Part shown: in pieces, positions 1 through 9,202 of the stretch
How the letters are laid out: every line of letters begins with the position of its first letter
How positions within the stretch are numbered: position 1 is the stretch's first letter
From: JBARKJ01 sp963698885
GTDB taxonomy: Bacteria > Nitrospirota > JACRHJ01
Length of the DNA stretch: 64,000 bases
Direction: 5' to 3'
Assembly: GCA_963698885.1 (NCBI GenBank)
Contig: CAVOSJ010000003.1
Span: 496,001-560,000 of the forward strand
Notes under the pieces: generated by a model
Told to the model about the DNA's origin: nothing
What the model saw: the letters and a program-made list of their open reading frames with translations, nothing else
Database searches by the model: none
Position numbers and translations under genes: made by a program

Positions 1-133
1 ACTTGAGGCCGCGGTCAACCGCCTCGGTCGCTGTCCTGAACAGGCGGCTTCTGCCCCCGTAATAACCTTTCGCCAGTTTGAGGACCTTGTTCCTGCGTCT
101 CCTGGCTTTAAAACCTCTTTTTGCCCTCGGCAT
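1..133 (-). CDS. rplT: 50S ribosomal protein L20, N-terminal part
   Basis: The first 44 codons are present; the rest lies beyond the window edge. The protein begins MPRAKRGFKARRRNKVLKLA, the very basic N-terminus typical of L20, which binds 23S rRNA early in 50S assembly. It is the last gene seen of an infC-rpmI-rplT operon, 41 nt after rpmI, and has a good ribosome site (GAGGAG about 6 nt before the ATG). In other bacteria L20 represses this operon by binding its mRNA leader; the hairpin ahead of rpmI may serve that here (inference). Confidence 0.97.
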   Translation of the reverse strand, partial: MPRAKRGFKARRRRNKVLKLAKGYYGGRSRLFRTATEAVDRGLK

Positions 134-174
134 TGTAAATCTCCTCTTTAATATTTAGGTCAGGCGGCCCGCCT

Positions 175-378
175 TTAATTGTAAGGAAGGAGCCTCTTCA
201 GCTTCGTTTCGTTGGTCTTGTCCGCATAGGCTACCATGGACAGCTTGCGCATCCTGCCCGCGGATTTGGAAGTCAAAAGATGGCTCGCGAATGCCTTGCC
301 GTTCTTGACCCTGCCCGATGCGGTGAACTTAAAACGCTTCGCCGCGCCCTTGTGCGTCTTCAGCTTATAGCCCGCCAT
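175..378 (-). CDS. rpmI: 50S ribosomal protein L35
   Basis: A 67-residue basic protein starting MAGYKLKTHKGAAKRF, the conserved L35 N-terminus (lysine- and arginine-rich, with a KTHKGAAKRF motif). Length matches the family (about 64-67 residues). It is a structural component of the large ribosomal subunit, co-transcribed between infC and rplT. A GGGGGG run lies just upstream of the ATG as the ribosome site. Confidence 0.97.
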   Translation of the reverse strand: MAGYKLKTHKGAAKRFKFTASGRVKNGKAFASHLLTSKSAGRMRKLSMVAYADKTNETKLKRLLPYN

Positions 379-462
379 TACAATACCCCCCCTGCCATCT
401 TCTGGTAAGACAAATTTATAATCCAGCCCGCGTCTTTATGTAAAAAGGCTCTGCCCAAAAAT

Positions 463-485
463 AATACCCCACACCCCGGGGTATT
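463..485 (-). terminator. Hairpin with U-run between infC and rpmI (attenuator candidate)
   Basis: On the minus strand AATACCCC pairs with GGGGTATT (8 bp, 7-nt loop) and is followed by ATTTTT. It lies inside the infC-rpmI intergenic region of a ribosomal-protein operon, so complete termination would be unexpected. Attenuation or L20-mediated control is the plausible role. The hairpin is seen directly; its function is inferred. Confidence 0.55.
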
Positions 486-520
486 GAGTCTGAGCAGGGT
501 ACACTATTAAAAAACGTTTG

Positions 521-1036
521 TCAAGAAGACTTTGGGGCAATTACCATTGACAGCGCCCGGCCTTCCTGTTTCGGCATCTGCTCTATGTTGCCGGCTTCCT
601 GAATGTCCGCCACGACCTTGTTCAAAAGGACGCTTCCAAGGTCGGTATGCGCCATCTCTCTCCCGCGGAACACTACCGTGACCTTTACTTTGTTGCCTTC
701 CTCCAGGAACCTCTTGGCGTTGTTCAGCTTGAAGGTATAGTCGTGCACGTCCGTGCCGGGACGCATCTTGACCTCCTTCAACTGCACTATCTTCTGGTTT
801 TTCTTGCTCTCATGGGCTTTCTTGGCCTGCTCGTACTTGTACTTGCCGAAGTCCATAATCTTGCAGACTGGCGGCTCCGCGAGCGGGGCTACCTCGACTA
901 AGTCGAGCCCTCTTTCCTCGGCCGCCTTGACGGCCTCGAATATGGGAAGTATCCCAAGCTGCGCGCCGTCGTCCGCTATAACCCTTACTTCACGCACCCG
1001 TATTTCACGGTTAATTCTCGTCGTGGGTTTTCCTAT
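521..1036 (-). CDS. infC: Translation initiation factor IF-3, rare ATA start
   Basis: IF-3 binds the 30S subunit and proofreads start-codon selection. An ORF from the GTG at 997 (158 aa) lacks the conserved head. Reading upstream in frame adds IGKPTTRINREIRV, which matches the usual RINxEIR segment of IF-3, back to an ATA codon at 1034-1036. That codon lies 6 nt after a perfect AGGAGG. IF-3 genes are known for non-standard AUU/AUC/AUA starts, which IF-3 itself discriminates against, giving autoregulation. The extended protein is 171 residues, close to the family length of 170-180. The C-terminal half holds the FRGREMAHTDLG segment. Confidence 0.93.
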   Translation of the reverse strand: MGKPTTRINREIRVREVRVIADDGAQLGILPIFEAVKAAEERGLDLVEVAPLAEPPVCKIMDFGKYKYEQAKKAHESKKNQKIVQLKEVKMRPGTDVHDYTFKLNNAKRFLEEGNKVKVTVVFRGREMAHTDLGSVLLNKVVADIQEAGNIEQMPKQEGRALSMVIAPKSS

Positions 1037-1061
1037 GACAGTCCTCCTGGTTTTGTTGTTA

Positions 1062-1134
1062 AAGTTCGTACTTTCTTTTCAGGTGAAAAGAAAAGTTCGT
1101 ATTTTCTTTTCGGGTGAAAAGAAAGTACCAAAGA
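1062..1134 (-). repeat. Tandem 31-bp repeat forming hairpins in the infC leader
   Basis: Two near-identical head-to-tail copies of about 31 bp lie between thrS and infC. Each contains TTTCTTTTC and GAAAAGAAA arms separated by four bases, a perfect 9-bp hairpin. The outer arms of the two copies can instead pair as GTACTTTCTTTTC with GAAAAGAAAGTAC (13 bp). Two small hairpins and one large one are therefore mutually exclusive. This is visible in the sequence; any regulatory role is inference. Confidence 0.7.
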
Positions 1135-1157
1135 AAAGCCGGATAATAAAACACGAA

Positions 1158-3129
1158 TTATAATTTCAAACTTTTTTCTTCTATAACTTTTTTAATACTG
1201 TCTGCAAACTCCGCTTTGGTCATGAGCACACTCCTGGGTGTGCCGTCGGGGTTCTGCTCGTTACGGAACCTCACGTTGACGTTTCCGCCCTCGACCTCAT
1301 TGTCCCCTACTACGAGTATATACGGAATTTTCTGGAGGGTCGCCTCCCGGATTTTGAACCCTATCTTCTCATTCCTGGTATCCGCCTCCGCGCGCACTCC
1401 CGCGGCTTTAAGCTCCTGCGCGACCTTCTTCGCGTATTCGTCCTGCCTGTCCGTAATCGTGCATATCCGGGCCTGCACGGGCGAGAGCCATACCGGGAAG
1501 GCCCCGGCATAATGCTCGATAAGCACCCCGAAAAAGCGCTCCAGGGAGCCCATGAGCGCACGGTGCACCATTATCGGCTGGTGGACGTTTCCGTCTTCCC
1601 CTATATATTCGACCCCGAAACGCTCGGGCAGGTTGAAGTCCACCTGGACGGTGGTGCACTGCCATGAACGCCCAAGGACGTCTTTTATTTTGATGTCTAT
1701 CTTCGGCCCGTAGAACACGCCTTCGCCCGGGTCTATACTGTAAGTTTAAATTTTTAGCCTCCAGCGCACTCTTAAGCGCTTCGGTTGCCCTGTCCCAGTT
1801 CTCCTGCGTACCGACGGACTTCTCCGGCTGGGTCGAGAGATATATTTCGTAGTCCGAAAAGCCAAAAGTCCGGAGCACGAACAGCGTGAAGTCCAGTACA
1901 CTGAATATCTCGTCCTGGAGCTGATTCGGGGTGCAGAATATGTGGGCGTCGTCCTGCGTAAAGCCGCGTACCCGCATAAGCCCGTGAAGCGCCCCGGAGC
2001 GCTCGAAGCGATAGACCGTCCCCAGTTCCGCCAAACGGATCGGCAGGTCGCGGTAGCTGCGCTTCTTCGACTTGTATATCGCGATGTGGAACGGGCAGTT
2101 CATCGGCTTGATCTCGTACTCCTGCCCTTCCACTTCCATCGGGGAGAACATGCTTTCCCGGTAGAAGTCCCAGTGGCCGCTTTTCCTCCAGATGTCGAGC
2201 TTCGCCATGTGCGGGGTATATACCAGTTCGTACCCGCCGCTCACGTGCTCCGCCTTCCAGAAGTCCTCTATCACGCGGCGCACCGTCGCCCCTTTCGGGT
2301 GCCAGAGTATCAGTCCCGCGCCGGTCTCCTCCTCGTGGGAGAAAAGCTCCAGCTCGCGCCCGAGCTTCCTGTGGTCCCGCCTCTTGATCTCTTCCAGACG
2401 GTCGAGGTATGACTTAAGCTGTTCCTTGTCCTGCCAGGCGGTCCCGTATATCCGCTGGAGCATTTTGTTATGCTCGTCCCCGCGCCAGTAAGCGCCCGCG
2501 GAGTTTAAAAGCTTGAATGCCTTTATATAGCCGGTGGACGGGACGTGAGGGCCGCGGCAGAGGTCCGTGAAGCCGTCCTGGTCGTAAAGAGATACGGTAT
2601 CCGCCTCCAGCTCGTTTATAATTTCAACTTTATACGGCTCCCCCATCTCGTCGAAGAGCCGGGCCGCTTCCGCCTTCGGCATCTCTCTCCGGACGAACGG
2701 CTTGTTGGCCTTGATTATCTCGGCCATCCGTTTCTCTATCTTCTCAAGGTCCTCGGGCGTGAAACCGCGTTCAAAATCGAAGTCGTAATAGAAGCCGTCT
2801 TCGATGGCCGGGCCTATCGTGGCCTTCGCCTCCGGGTACAGGTCCTTCACCGCCTGGGCCATGATATGCGACGCGCTGTGGCGGTAAACTTCTTTCCCGT
2901 CGGGAGAGTCGAAGGTGATTATATTCACCTGTGCGTCTTCTTCGACCGGCAGTCTCAAGTCCACTTTTGCGCCGTTGACCTGCGCGGCCAGCGCGGCTTT
3001 CTTCAGTCCGCTGCCTATCATCGCCGCGAGGTCGGCCGCTGTCTGGCCTTTCTCCATCTCTTTTTTAGTGCCGTCAGGCAATGTAATCTGTATGGTTGGC
3101 AAACTTTTCCCCGAAATTAAAAAAGGCAT
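1158..3129 (-). CDS. thrS: Threonyl-tRNA synthetase, one-base frameshift near 1742
   Basis: Charges tRNA-Thr. Domains in order: an N-terminal TGS domain (PTIQITLPDG), the editing domain with HSASH and later HxxxH-type histidines, the class II catalytic core (MNCPFHIAIY motif) and the anticodon-binding domain (ICTITDRQDEYAKKV). The reading frame breaks at an AACTTACAG stretch around 1742. Removing one T restores NLNYSIDPGEGVFYGPKID, the normal family sequence. The rest is intact, so a base-calling error is more likely than a dead gene. The start is uncertain: ATG at 3129, or a TTG at 3102 that gives the canonical PTIQITLP N-terminus. It lies upstream of infC, as in many bacteria. Confidence 0.93.
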
Positions 3130-3238
3130 CACCAAAAGGGGTACCTTTCAATGACGCCTAAACAAAGTTAAGAATTGTACAACTGAAAATACCCCAGGGT
3201 TAAAATAAATCCGCGAAACCGCCTTAGCCGACTGTTCA

Positions 3239-3267
3239 AAGGTATCAGCAAAGGGGTCCGTTGTCAA
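3239..3267 (-). promoter_or_regulatory. Sigma-70-type promoter for thrS-infC-rpmI-rplT
   Basis: On the minus strand TTGACA (3262-3267), a 17-bp spacer, then TACCTT (3239-3244), giving a leader of about 100 nt to thrS. The -35 is perfect and the -10 weak. It lies just downstream of tRNA-Val. Confidence 0.55.
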
Positions 3268-3287
3268 GCTTTTTCATACAGTTGGAA

Positions 3288-3362
3288 TGGTAGGCGCGGG
3301 CGGTTTCGAACCGCCGACTTCTTGCGTGTCAAGCAAGCGCTCTCCCCCTGAGCTACGCGCCT
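3288..3362 (-). tRNA. tRNA-Val(GAC)
   Basis: The minus strand folds as a full cloverleaf: acceptor AGGCGCG with CGCGCCT, a D-arm starting GCTC, an anticodon stem CTTGC/GCAAG around the loop TTGACAC (anticodon GAC), a T-arm with GGTTCGAAACC, and an encoded 3' CCA. It reads GTC/GTT valine codons. Confidence 0.95.
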
Positions 3363-3381
3363 TCAGTCCGTGCAGGAGCAG

Positions 3382-3411
3382 ATTCTAAATTTAAAGCTGC
3401 CCGTTTGTCAA
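3382..3411 (-). promoter_or_regulatory. Promoter of tRNA-Val
   Basis: TTGACA (3406-3411), an 18-bp spacer and TAGAAT (3382-3387) on the minus strand, about 20 bp before the tRNA. It is one of the best sigma-70-like matches in the window. Confidence 0.7.
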
Positions 3412-3468
3412 GTATATAAAAGTTGATAACTGAAAATTGTACCGTTTCGCGCCGCGAGGAATAAAAAT

Positions 3469-3492
3469 GGGGGGCTTAAAATGCCCCCCTCA
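3469..3492 (-). terminator. Intrinsic terminator after the HU gene
   Basis: On the minus strand GGGGGGC and GCCCCCC flank a short AT loop and are followed by ATTTTTAT, about 50 nt past the HU stop codon. Confidence 0.8.
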
Positions 3493-3538
3493 TAAAACAA
3501 GAAACCGGTCCTCTGGCTGCCTCACCCTAAGTGACGAC

Positions 3539-3811
3539 TTACTTTAAGGCGTCCTTGAGACCTTTGCCAGCTGAGAACTTGGGCACCTTCGCGGCGGCGA
3601 TTTTTATCGTTTCGCCGGTCTTAGGGTTCCTGCCCTTCCTCGCCTTCCTTTTCGTAACAGAAAATGTGCCGAAACCGACTAAGGATACTTTCTGACCTTT
3701 CTTAAGGGAAACCTTAACGCTGTCAAGACAGGCAGCGAGAGCCTTGCCGGCCGCCGCCTTGCTGATGTCGGCAGAGTCCGCCATTTTCTCGATCATTTCC
3801 GCTTTTGTCAT
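3539..3811 (-). CDS. hup: HU-family DNA-binding protein
   Basis: A 90-residue nucleoid protein that bends and compacts DNA as a dimer. It starts MTKAEMIEKMADSADISKAA and has the family signature GFGTFSVTKRKARKGRNPKTG, whose arm inserts into the DNA minor groove. It is monocistronic: its own promoter at 3874-3902, an AGGAGG ribosome site and a strong terminator. HU and IHF cannot be told apart with certainty; the lack of IHF-specific features favours HU. Confidence 0.95.
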   Translation of the reverse strand: MTKAEMIEKMADSADISKAAAGKALAACLDSVKVSLKKGQKVSLVGFGTFSVTKRKARKGRNPKTGETIKIAAAKVPKFSAGKGLKDALK

Positions 3812-3873
3812 TTGTAATCCTCCTTTCTCTTAAAAATCGAAATACTGATAATTGCCTATAAAATTGATGGTGC

Positions 3874-3902
3874 AGTATCTCTCACGGATGCCCGGTTGTC
3901 AA
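3874..3902 (-). promoter_or_regulatory. Promoter of the HU gene
   Basis: Minus strand TTGACA (3897-3902), a 17-bp spacer and GATACT (3874-3879). It overlaps the 3' end of the upstream regulator gene. Confidence 0.6.
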
Positions 3903-5338
3903 GGGTTTTTTTTGTTAGATATGCGCAGTTCGAATATTTTTTTCCGAAGCGTGTTCCGGTTTATTCCGAGCAGCTCCGCGGCTTTCAACTGGTTGTAATT
4001 CGTCTCGGAAAGCGCGCTTATAATGAGCGGCCTCTCGACCAGCGCGATTACCGAATCGTAGAGGTCGCTCTTATCGAGCTTCTTGTTCTTCTTCAGGAAC
4101 GAATGTATCCGCTCTTCCAGGAGGCCTTCGAAAGTTATGCCGTCGGTTATCGTTATGCCGTCCTTCTCCCCCTTCATCAGGACTTCCACGTCCTCCGGGA
4201 GGATGGCCAGCGAACTCGACAGCACGACAGCGCGTTTTATGCAGTTCTCCAGCTCCCGCACATTTCCCGGCCACTCGTATTCAATCAACCGCTTCAGCGC
4301 CTTAGGCGTCAGCCTCTTCTTCTGCGCGCCGAGTTCCTGAGAGGTCTTATCGAGGAAATGCTCCGCTAACGCCGGGATGTCTTCTTTCCTTTGCCTTAAG
4401 GGGGGCAGGTGCAGGCTCACCACGTTCAGGCGGTAGAAGAGGTCCTCACGGAATTTCCCCTCGCTCACCGCTTCCTCAAGCTCTACGTGCGTCGCCGCGA
4501 TTATCCGCGCGTCCGTCTTTATGGTTTCGGTAGAGCCGACGCGCTCGAACTCCCTCTCCTGGAGCGCGCGCAGCAGCTTCGCCTGAAGGTTTAAGTCCAT
4601 GTCCCCTATCTCGTCCAGGAAAAGGGTCCCGCCGGACGCCTGCTCGAACTTGCCGATCTTCCGGGCGACCGCGCCGGTGAACGCCCCCTTCTCGTGCCCG
4701 AACAGCTCGGACTCCATCAGCTCCCGGGGTATCGCCGCCGAGTTCACGACCACGTACGGCCCCGCGACGCGCTTACTGTGCGCATGTATCGCCCGCGCTA
4801 TAAGCTCCTTGCCGGTGCCGGACTCCCCGGTGATAAGCACCGTCACGTCCGTACCGGAAACGCGCCCGACGTCCTTGAATATCTCGCGCATCGAGGGCGC
4901 CTGGCCGATTATCTGCCCGACCTCGTAACGCTCCCGGAGCGACGCCTTCAGGCTCTCCACTTCCGCGACCATCGCCCGGTTGTCCATCGCGCGAGACGCC
5001 AGGAGTTTTACTTCCTCCACGTCGAAAGGCTTCGTGATGTAGTCGAACGCGCCAAGCTTCATGGCCTCGATAGCGGTGCTCATCGTGCCCTGGGCGGTCA
5101 TCATTATCACGCAGGTATCGAGCTGGTCCTCTTTCATCTGCTTGAGCACGGAGAGGCCGTCCAGCCCCGGCATCCTTATGTCCATGAACGCCAGCGGGAA
5201 CTGTCCCTTCTTCAGGAGGGCCAGCCCGGCAACGCCGTCCTTCGCCTCCTGGACCTCGTAGCCCTCCTTCTTGAGGGTCTTGTTCAGGACAAACCGTATC
5301 GATTCGTCGTCGTCAACGATTAGGATTTTATGAGACAT
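3899..5338 (-). CDS. NtrC-family sigma-54-dependent response regulator
   Basis: Activates sigma-54 promoters after phosphorylation by a sensor kinase. Receiver at about residues 4-115 (acidic pocket DDDES, phospho-acceptor Asp in FMDIRMPG). AAA+ domain at about 140-370 with Walker A GESGTGKELI, the sigma-54 contact loop GAFTGA and Walker B LFLDEIGDM. C-terminal Fis-type helix-turn-helix at about 440-475 (KAAELLGINRNTLRKK). Length of 479 is normal. No partner kinase is adjacent, so it is an orphan here. The divergent flank is the AT-rich decayed region. The target genes are unknown. Confidence 0.93.
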   Translation of the reverse strand: MSHKILIVDDDESIRFVLNKTLKKEGYEVQEAKDGVAGLALLKKGQFPLAFMDIRMPGLDGLSVLKQMKEDQLDTCVIMMTAQGTMSTAIEAMKLGAFDYITKPFDVEEVKLLASRAMDNRAMVAEVESLKASLRERYEVGQIIGQAPSMREIFKDVGRVSGTDVTVLITGESGTGKELIARAIHAHSKRVAGPYVVVNSAAIPRELMESELFGHEKGAFTGAVARKIGKFEQASGGTLFLDEIGDMDLNLQAKLLRALQEREFERVGSTETIKTDARIIAATHVELEEAVSEGKFREDLFYRLNVVSLHLPPLRQRKEDIPALAEHFLDKTSQELGAQKKRLTPKALKRLIEYEWPGNVRELENCIKRAVVLSSSLAILPEDVEVLMKGEKDGITITDGITFEGLLEERIHSFLKKNKKLDKSDLYDSVIALVERPLIISALSETNYNQLKAAELLGINRNTLRKKIFELRISNKKNP

Positions 5339-5411
5339 TTAGTTCTCTATTAGTTTTATACTTGAGGAAAATCCTTCAAAGTTATCTTGAGTTAATTTAT
5401 CCATTCCTGAA

Positions 5412-6126
5412 TTATGCCAATTCTCCTGCGCGTTTTATTAATATTTTTATTACTTCTTCTATCCAGATTATCTTTCTGTATTCAGTTAAAGAGTTTATCC
5501 TTCCAGCTTGCCTTATCTCGACTTCTTTTTCATCCCCTTCTTGATGGCTATTTCGCCATAGTTTATCAAGAACTTTTACATCAACTGTTATATTATTTCT
5601 GCAGCAATCATCATGCTCCGTTTTCGTCTTGTAGCAAGACCAATACTTACTCGAAATACTGTAAGACATAATATGCCTTCGAAAGAAATTGTTCACTGCC
5701 TTGTTTAAATCCTAAATATCTATTAAGCATTGTTTCGAACTGTTCGGCATTTAAACAAAAATTTTCAGGAGGTTCATGCGGTAATTTCCTCTTTCTGATT
5801 TTAAAGATACCTCAAAGCTCATTGATACAGGCATATCCACAGAGAAACTTATAACGTTTTTCTGTTTCAGACTGATTCAAATATAAATTCTAATTCTCTG
5901 TAACCATATTTTAATGCTGCAAAATCTTCCCATTCATCAAGAGATTTTTCTACAATTTTTTTAAATTCTTCAACTTCTATATTTTGTTTAGGATGACTAT
6001 TACTTTAAAATCTTCAATTGTTAAGTAGAAATCTTCCGTTTCTTTCTTCAACGGAATCGCGCTATCGTAGAAACACCTCTTATCTAATACTTTAAATTTA
6101 TAAATTAATTCTTTAACATTCGCCAT
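5412..6126 (-). pseudogene. AT-rich decayed gene, about 238 codons with several frameshifts
   Basis: No single frame is open across it, but successive frames join into one plausible protein. It starts at the ATG at 6126 (MANVKELIYKFKVLDKR), continues as HPKQNIEVEEFKKIVEKS and EWEDFAALKYGYRELEFIF, then ETEKRYKFLCGYACINEL, LPHEPPENFCLNAEQFETM, GSEQFLSKAYYVLQYF and finally QEGDEKEVEIRQAGRINS to a stop at about 5412. Around five frame changes are needed. Base composition is far more AT-rich than the surroundings, which suggests an acquired gene in decay. I do not recognise the family. The fragment order and lack of overlap are seen directly; that it is one gene is inference. Confidence 0.6.
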
Positions 6127-6704
6127 TCCGCCTCCAATTTTTACACATTAGATAAAATATTTATTGTCAATATATTTCTGCCTATTTTTTAGGCAAAATT
6201 AACTATTCTCATTCCTCGGCAGTTCGCTCTTTGAAATACCTCCTGATTAGCTGGCCAAGCCATCAATTTTTAATGGCCGCCCATATATAAGTGGCTTTAT
6301 GGGAGAAATTTTATGGGGTATCAAAAACAGGGGGTTTTCCCCTGCGCACGATGCTATTTCAGGGGGTCAGGGAGGGGTTTTTGATACGTCATTTTTAAAC
6401 GGTAAAAATAACATTTTAATTTTAATTAACAATGAGTTACATCGCATAAAAAGCCGATTTTAAATTCACGAAAAATCCAATTTTCATCTCTGTAAGTAGT
6501 TGAAAAATAAAGACTCACGTTGGCGTATCTGCCGCCTTTTCCCTTTCCCGCCCGCCTTTAATCAACGATTATTTATATGGAATCCCGCATCCGTAAAATT
6601 CCCAGGGTGCCTTCCCCCTCTTTCCCCTTGCCTCAGAATTATTAAAATGGTAAATTATACTGTTTTGTTTTACTGAAGATTACTCCCGGAGGTTTTCCGT
6701 CCTT
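6127..6704. other. 578-bp AT-rich non-coding region ahead of leuS
   Basis: No convincing ORF on either strand. It contains a long inverted repeat (6318-6387, listed separately) and AT-rich stretches around 6400-6530. A GGAGG at about 6686 lies 12 nt before the leuS ATG, a rather long spacing. No T-box consensus or leucine-rich leader peptide was seen. Confidence 0.6.
6318..6387. repeat. Inverted repeat GTATCAAAAAC ... GTTTTTGATAC with inner hairpin
   Basis: Perfect 11-bp arms (6318-6328 and 6377-6387) enclose 48 bp. Inside is a second hairpin, CAGGGG with CCCCTG, plus an extra CAGGGGG run. Both arms are next to G-runs. It could be a small mobile-element footprint or a structured leader; no target-site duplication was evident. 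Confidence 0.65.
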
Positions 6705-9193
6705 ATGGATGAGAGATACAACCCAAAGACAATAGAAGCAAAATGGCAGAAGCTCTGGGACGAGACCCAGGCTTTCAAGGCCACGGAAGACCCGGCACGC
6801 CAAAAGTATTACGTCCTCGAAATGTTCCCCTACCCGTCCGGCAAGATACACATGGGGCATGTCCGGAACTACTCCATCGGCGACGTAATCGCGCGATACA
6901 AAAGGATGCGCGGGTACAACGTCCTGCACCCGATGGGCTGGGACTCCTTCGGCCTGCCCGCCGAAAACGCCGCCATAAAGCACGGCATCCACCCGAACAA
7001 GTGGACGCTTGAGAACATCGCCTACATGCGAAGCCAGCTAAAGCAGATGGGCCTGTCATACGACTGGTCCCGCGAGGTCGCCACCTGCCTGCCGGAATAT
7101 TACAAATGGAACCAGGTGTTCTTCGTGCGGATGCTTGAGAAGGGACTTGCGTACAAGAAGCTCGCCAGCGTGAACTGGTGCGAGTCCTGCAATACCGTGC
7201 TCGCCAACGAGCAGGTGGAAGACGGCAAGTGCTGGCGGTGCGAATCGGTCGTGATGCAGAAGGAGCTTTCCCAGTGGTTCTACAAAATAACCGCATACGC
7301 GGAGGAACTTCTTCAGTACCTGGATAAGCTCCCCGGCTGGCCGGAGCGCGTCCTTACGATGCAGAGGAACTGGATAGGCAAGTCCATCGGCTGCGAGATA
7401 GATTTTCAACTTAAAGACATACCTGGAATAGATAAAATTACCGTGTTCACCACGCGCGCCGACACCCTCTACGGCGCGACTTTCATGTCCATCGCCCCGG
7501 AGCACCCGCTGGTGCAGAGCTTATAAAAGGGCACTCGCAGGAGGCGGAAGTCCGGGCGTTCATAGAGAAAGTAAAGCGCACCAGCAAGATAGAGCGGACA
7601 GCCGAAACGGCGGAGAAGGAAGGGGTCTTCACCGGCGCGTATGCGATAAATCCGGTGACTGAAGAACCTATACCGATCTGGGCGGCGAACTTCGTCCTGG
7701 CGGAATACGGGACCGGCGCGGTAATGGCCGTCCCCGCGCACGACCAGAGGGATTTCGAGTTCGCAAAAAAATACGGACTACAGGTAAAGACGGTAATCCA
7801 GCCCGCGGGAGAGACCCTTCAGGCCGATAAGATGCAGGCGGCATACGTGGACGAAGGAGTGATGACGTCGTCCGGCCCCTTCGACGGCACTCCCAACGCA
7901 CTTGGCAAGGAAAAGGTCGCGGACTACCTCCAGTCAAAAGGCATCGGGAAGAAGACCGTGAACTACCGCCTCAGGGACTGGGGCATATCCCGTCAGCGCT
8001 ACTGGGGCACGCCGATACCCATCATATACTGCGATAAATGCGGGGCCGTCCCGGTGCCGGAGAAAGATCTGCCGGTGCTGCTTCCGACAGACGTAACGTT
8101 TACCGGCCTGGGCGCTTCTCCTCTCACGACGTCAAAAGAGTTCCTGAGCGTGAAATGTCCCGTGTGCGGGGCTGACGCCAGACGCGAGACGGACACGATG
8201 GACACGTTCATGGACTCGTCGTGGTATTTCCTTCGTTACACCGGCTGGGACAATGACACGCCGTTTAAAAAAGAGAACGCAGGCTACTGGATGGCCGGCG
8301 GCGGCGTGGACCAGTACATCGGCGGCATCGAGCACGCGGTGCTCCACCTCCTGTACGCGCGCTTCTTCAATAAAGTGCTTCGGGACCTGGGCCTTACGGA
8401 TGCCGACGAGCCGTTCCGGAACCTCCTTACGCAGGGGATGGTCATAAAGGACGGGGCGAAGATGTCCAAGTCCAAGGGCAACGTTGTGGACCCGGACGAG
8501 CTTATACGCGAGTACGGCGCGGACACCGCGAGACTGTTCTCTTTATTCGCGTCCCCGCCGGAAAAAGACCTGGAGTGGTCCGAACAGGGCGTGGACGGTT
8601 CCTTCCGGTTTCTCTCGCGCATCTTTCGGCTCGTGCGCGAAAACCTGGACGTCATTAAGACCGCACCTCTCACACATGGAGACGATGCCTCCACGAAGGT
8701 GAAAGACCTTCGCCGCGCTACTCATAAGGCAATAAAAAAAGTGACGGAAGATATAGAGGACAGCTTCCATTTCAATACCGCGATATCCGCCATCATGGAA
8801 CTGGTGAACGCGCTCTATCAGTTTGAAATAAATAAAAGCGATAAGGATGACGCGGCCGCCCTCCGGGAGGCAGTGGAAGCCCTGGTGCTTCTTATCTCGC
8901 CGTTCGCCCCGCACATCGCATCCGAGCTATGGGAGGCGCAGGGAAAGGGAGGCAGTATCGAGTCTATCCCCTGGCCCGTGTTCGACCCGGAGCTTATAAA
9001 GTCGGACGAGATACTCGTAGTGGTGCAGGTAAACGGGAAGGTGCGGGACAGGATAACCGTACCCGCGGAGTCGGCTGACGAGTATGTAAAGGAGCTTGCG
9101 CTCTCGCAGGACAAGGTCCGGCAGTTCATGGGCGGCAAAGAGCCGAAGAAGGTAATCTACGTGAAGTCCAAGCTCGTTAGTATTGTGGTATAG
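6705..9193 (+). CDS. leuS: Leucyl-tRNA synthetase, one-base frameshift near 7520
   Basis: A class I synthetase charging tRNA-Leu. Visible: the HIGH-type motif HMGHVRNYSIGD near residue 46, zinc-binding cysteines (CESC and CWRC) near 160-180, the CP1 editing domain, the KMSKS motif KMSKSKGNVV and the C-terminal anticodon-binding domain. The frame breaks at CAGAGCTTATAAAAGGG: one inserted base restores HPLVQSLIKGHSQEAEVRAF, as expected. Everything else is intact and no other leuS is present, so a sequencing error is likely. It begins a plus-strand operon with lptE and holA. Confidence 0.93.
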
Positions 9194-9202
9194 GATATCT
9201 AC

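Noticed and set aside
6127..6704. T-box or leucine attenuator before leuS
   Set aside because: No T-box consensus and no leucine-rich leader peptide; the hairpins present do not fit the form.
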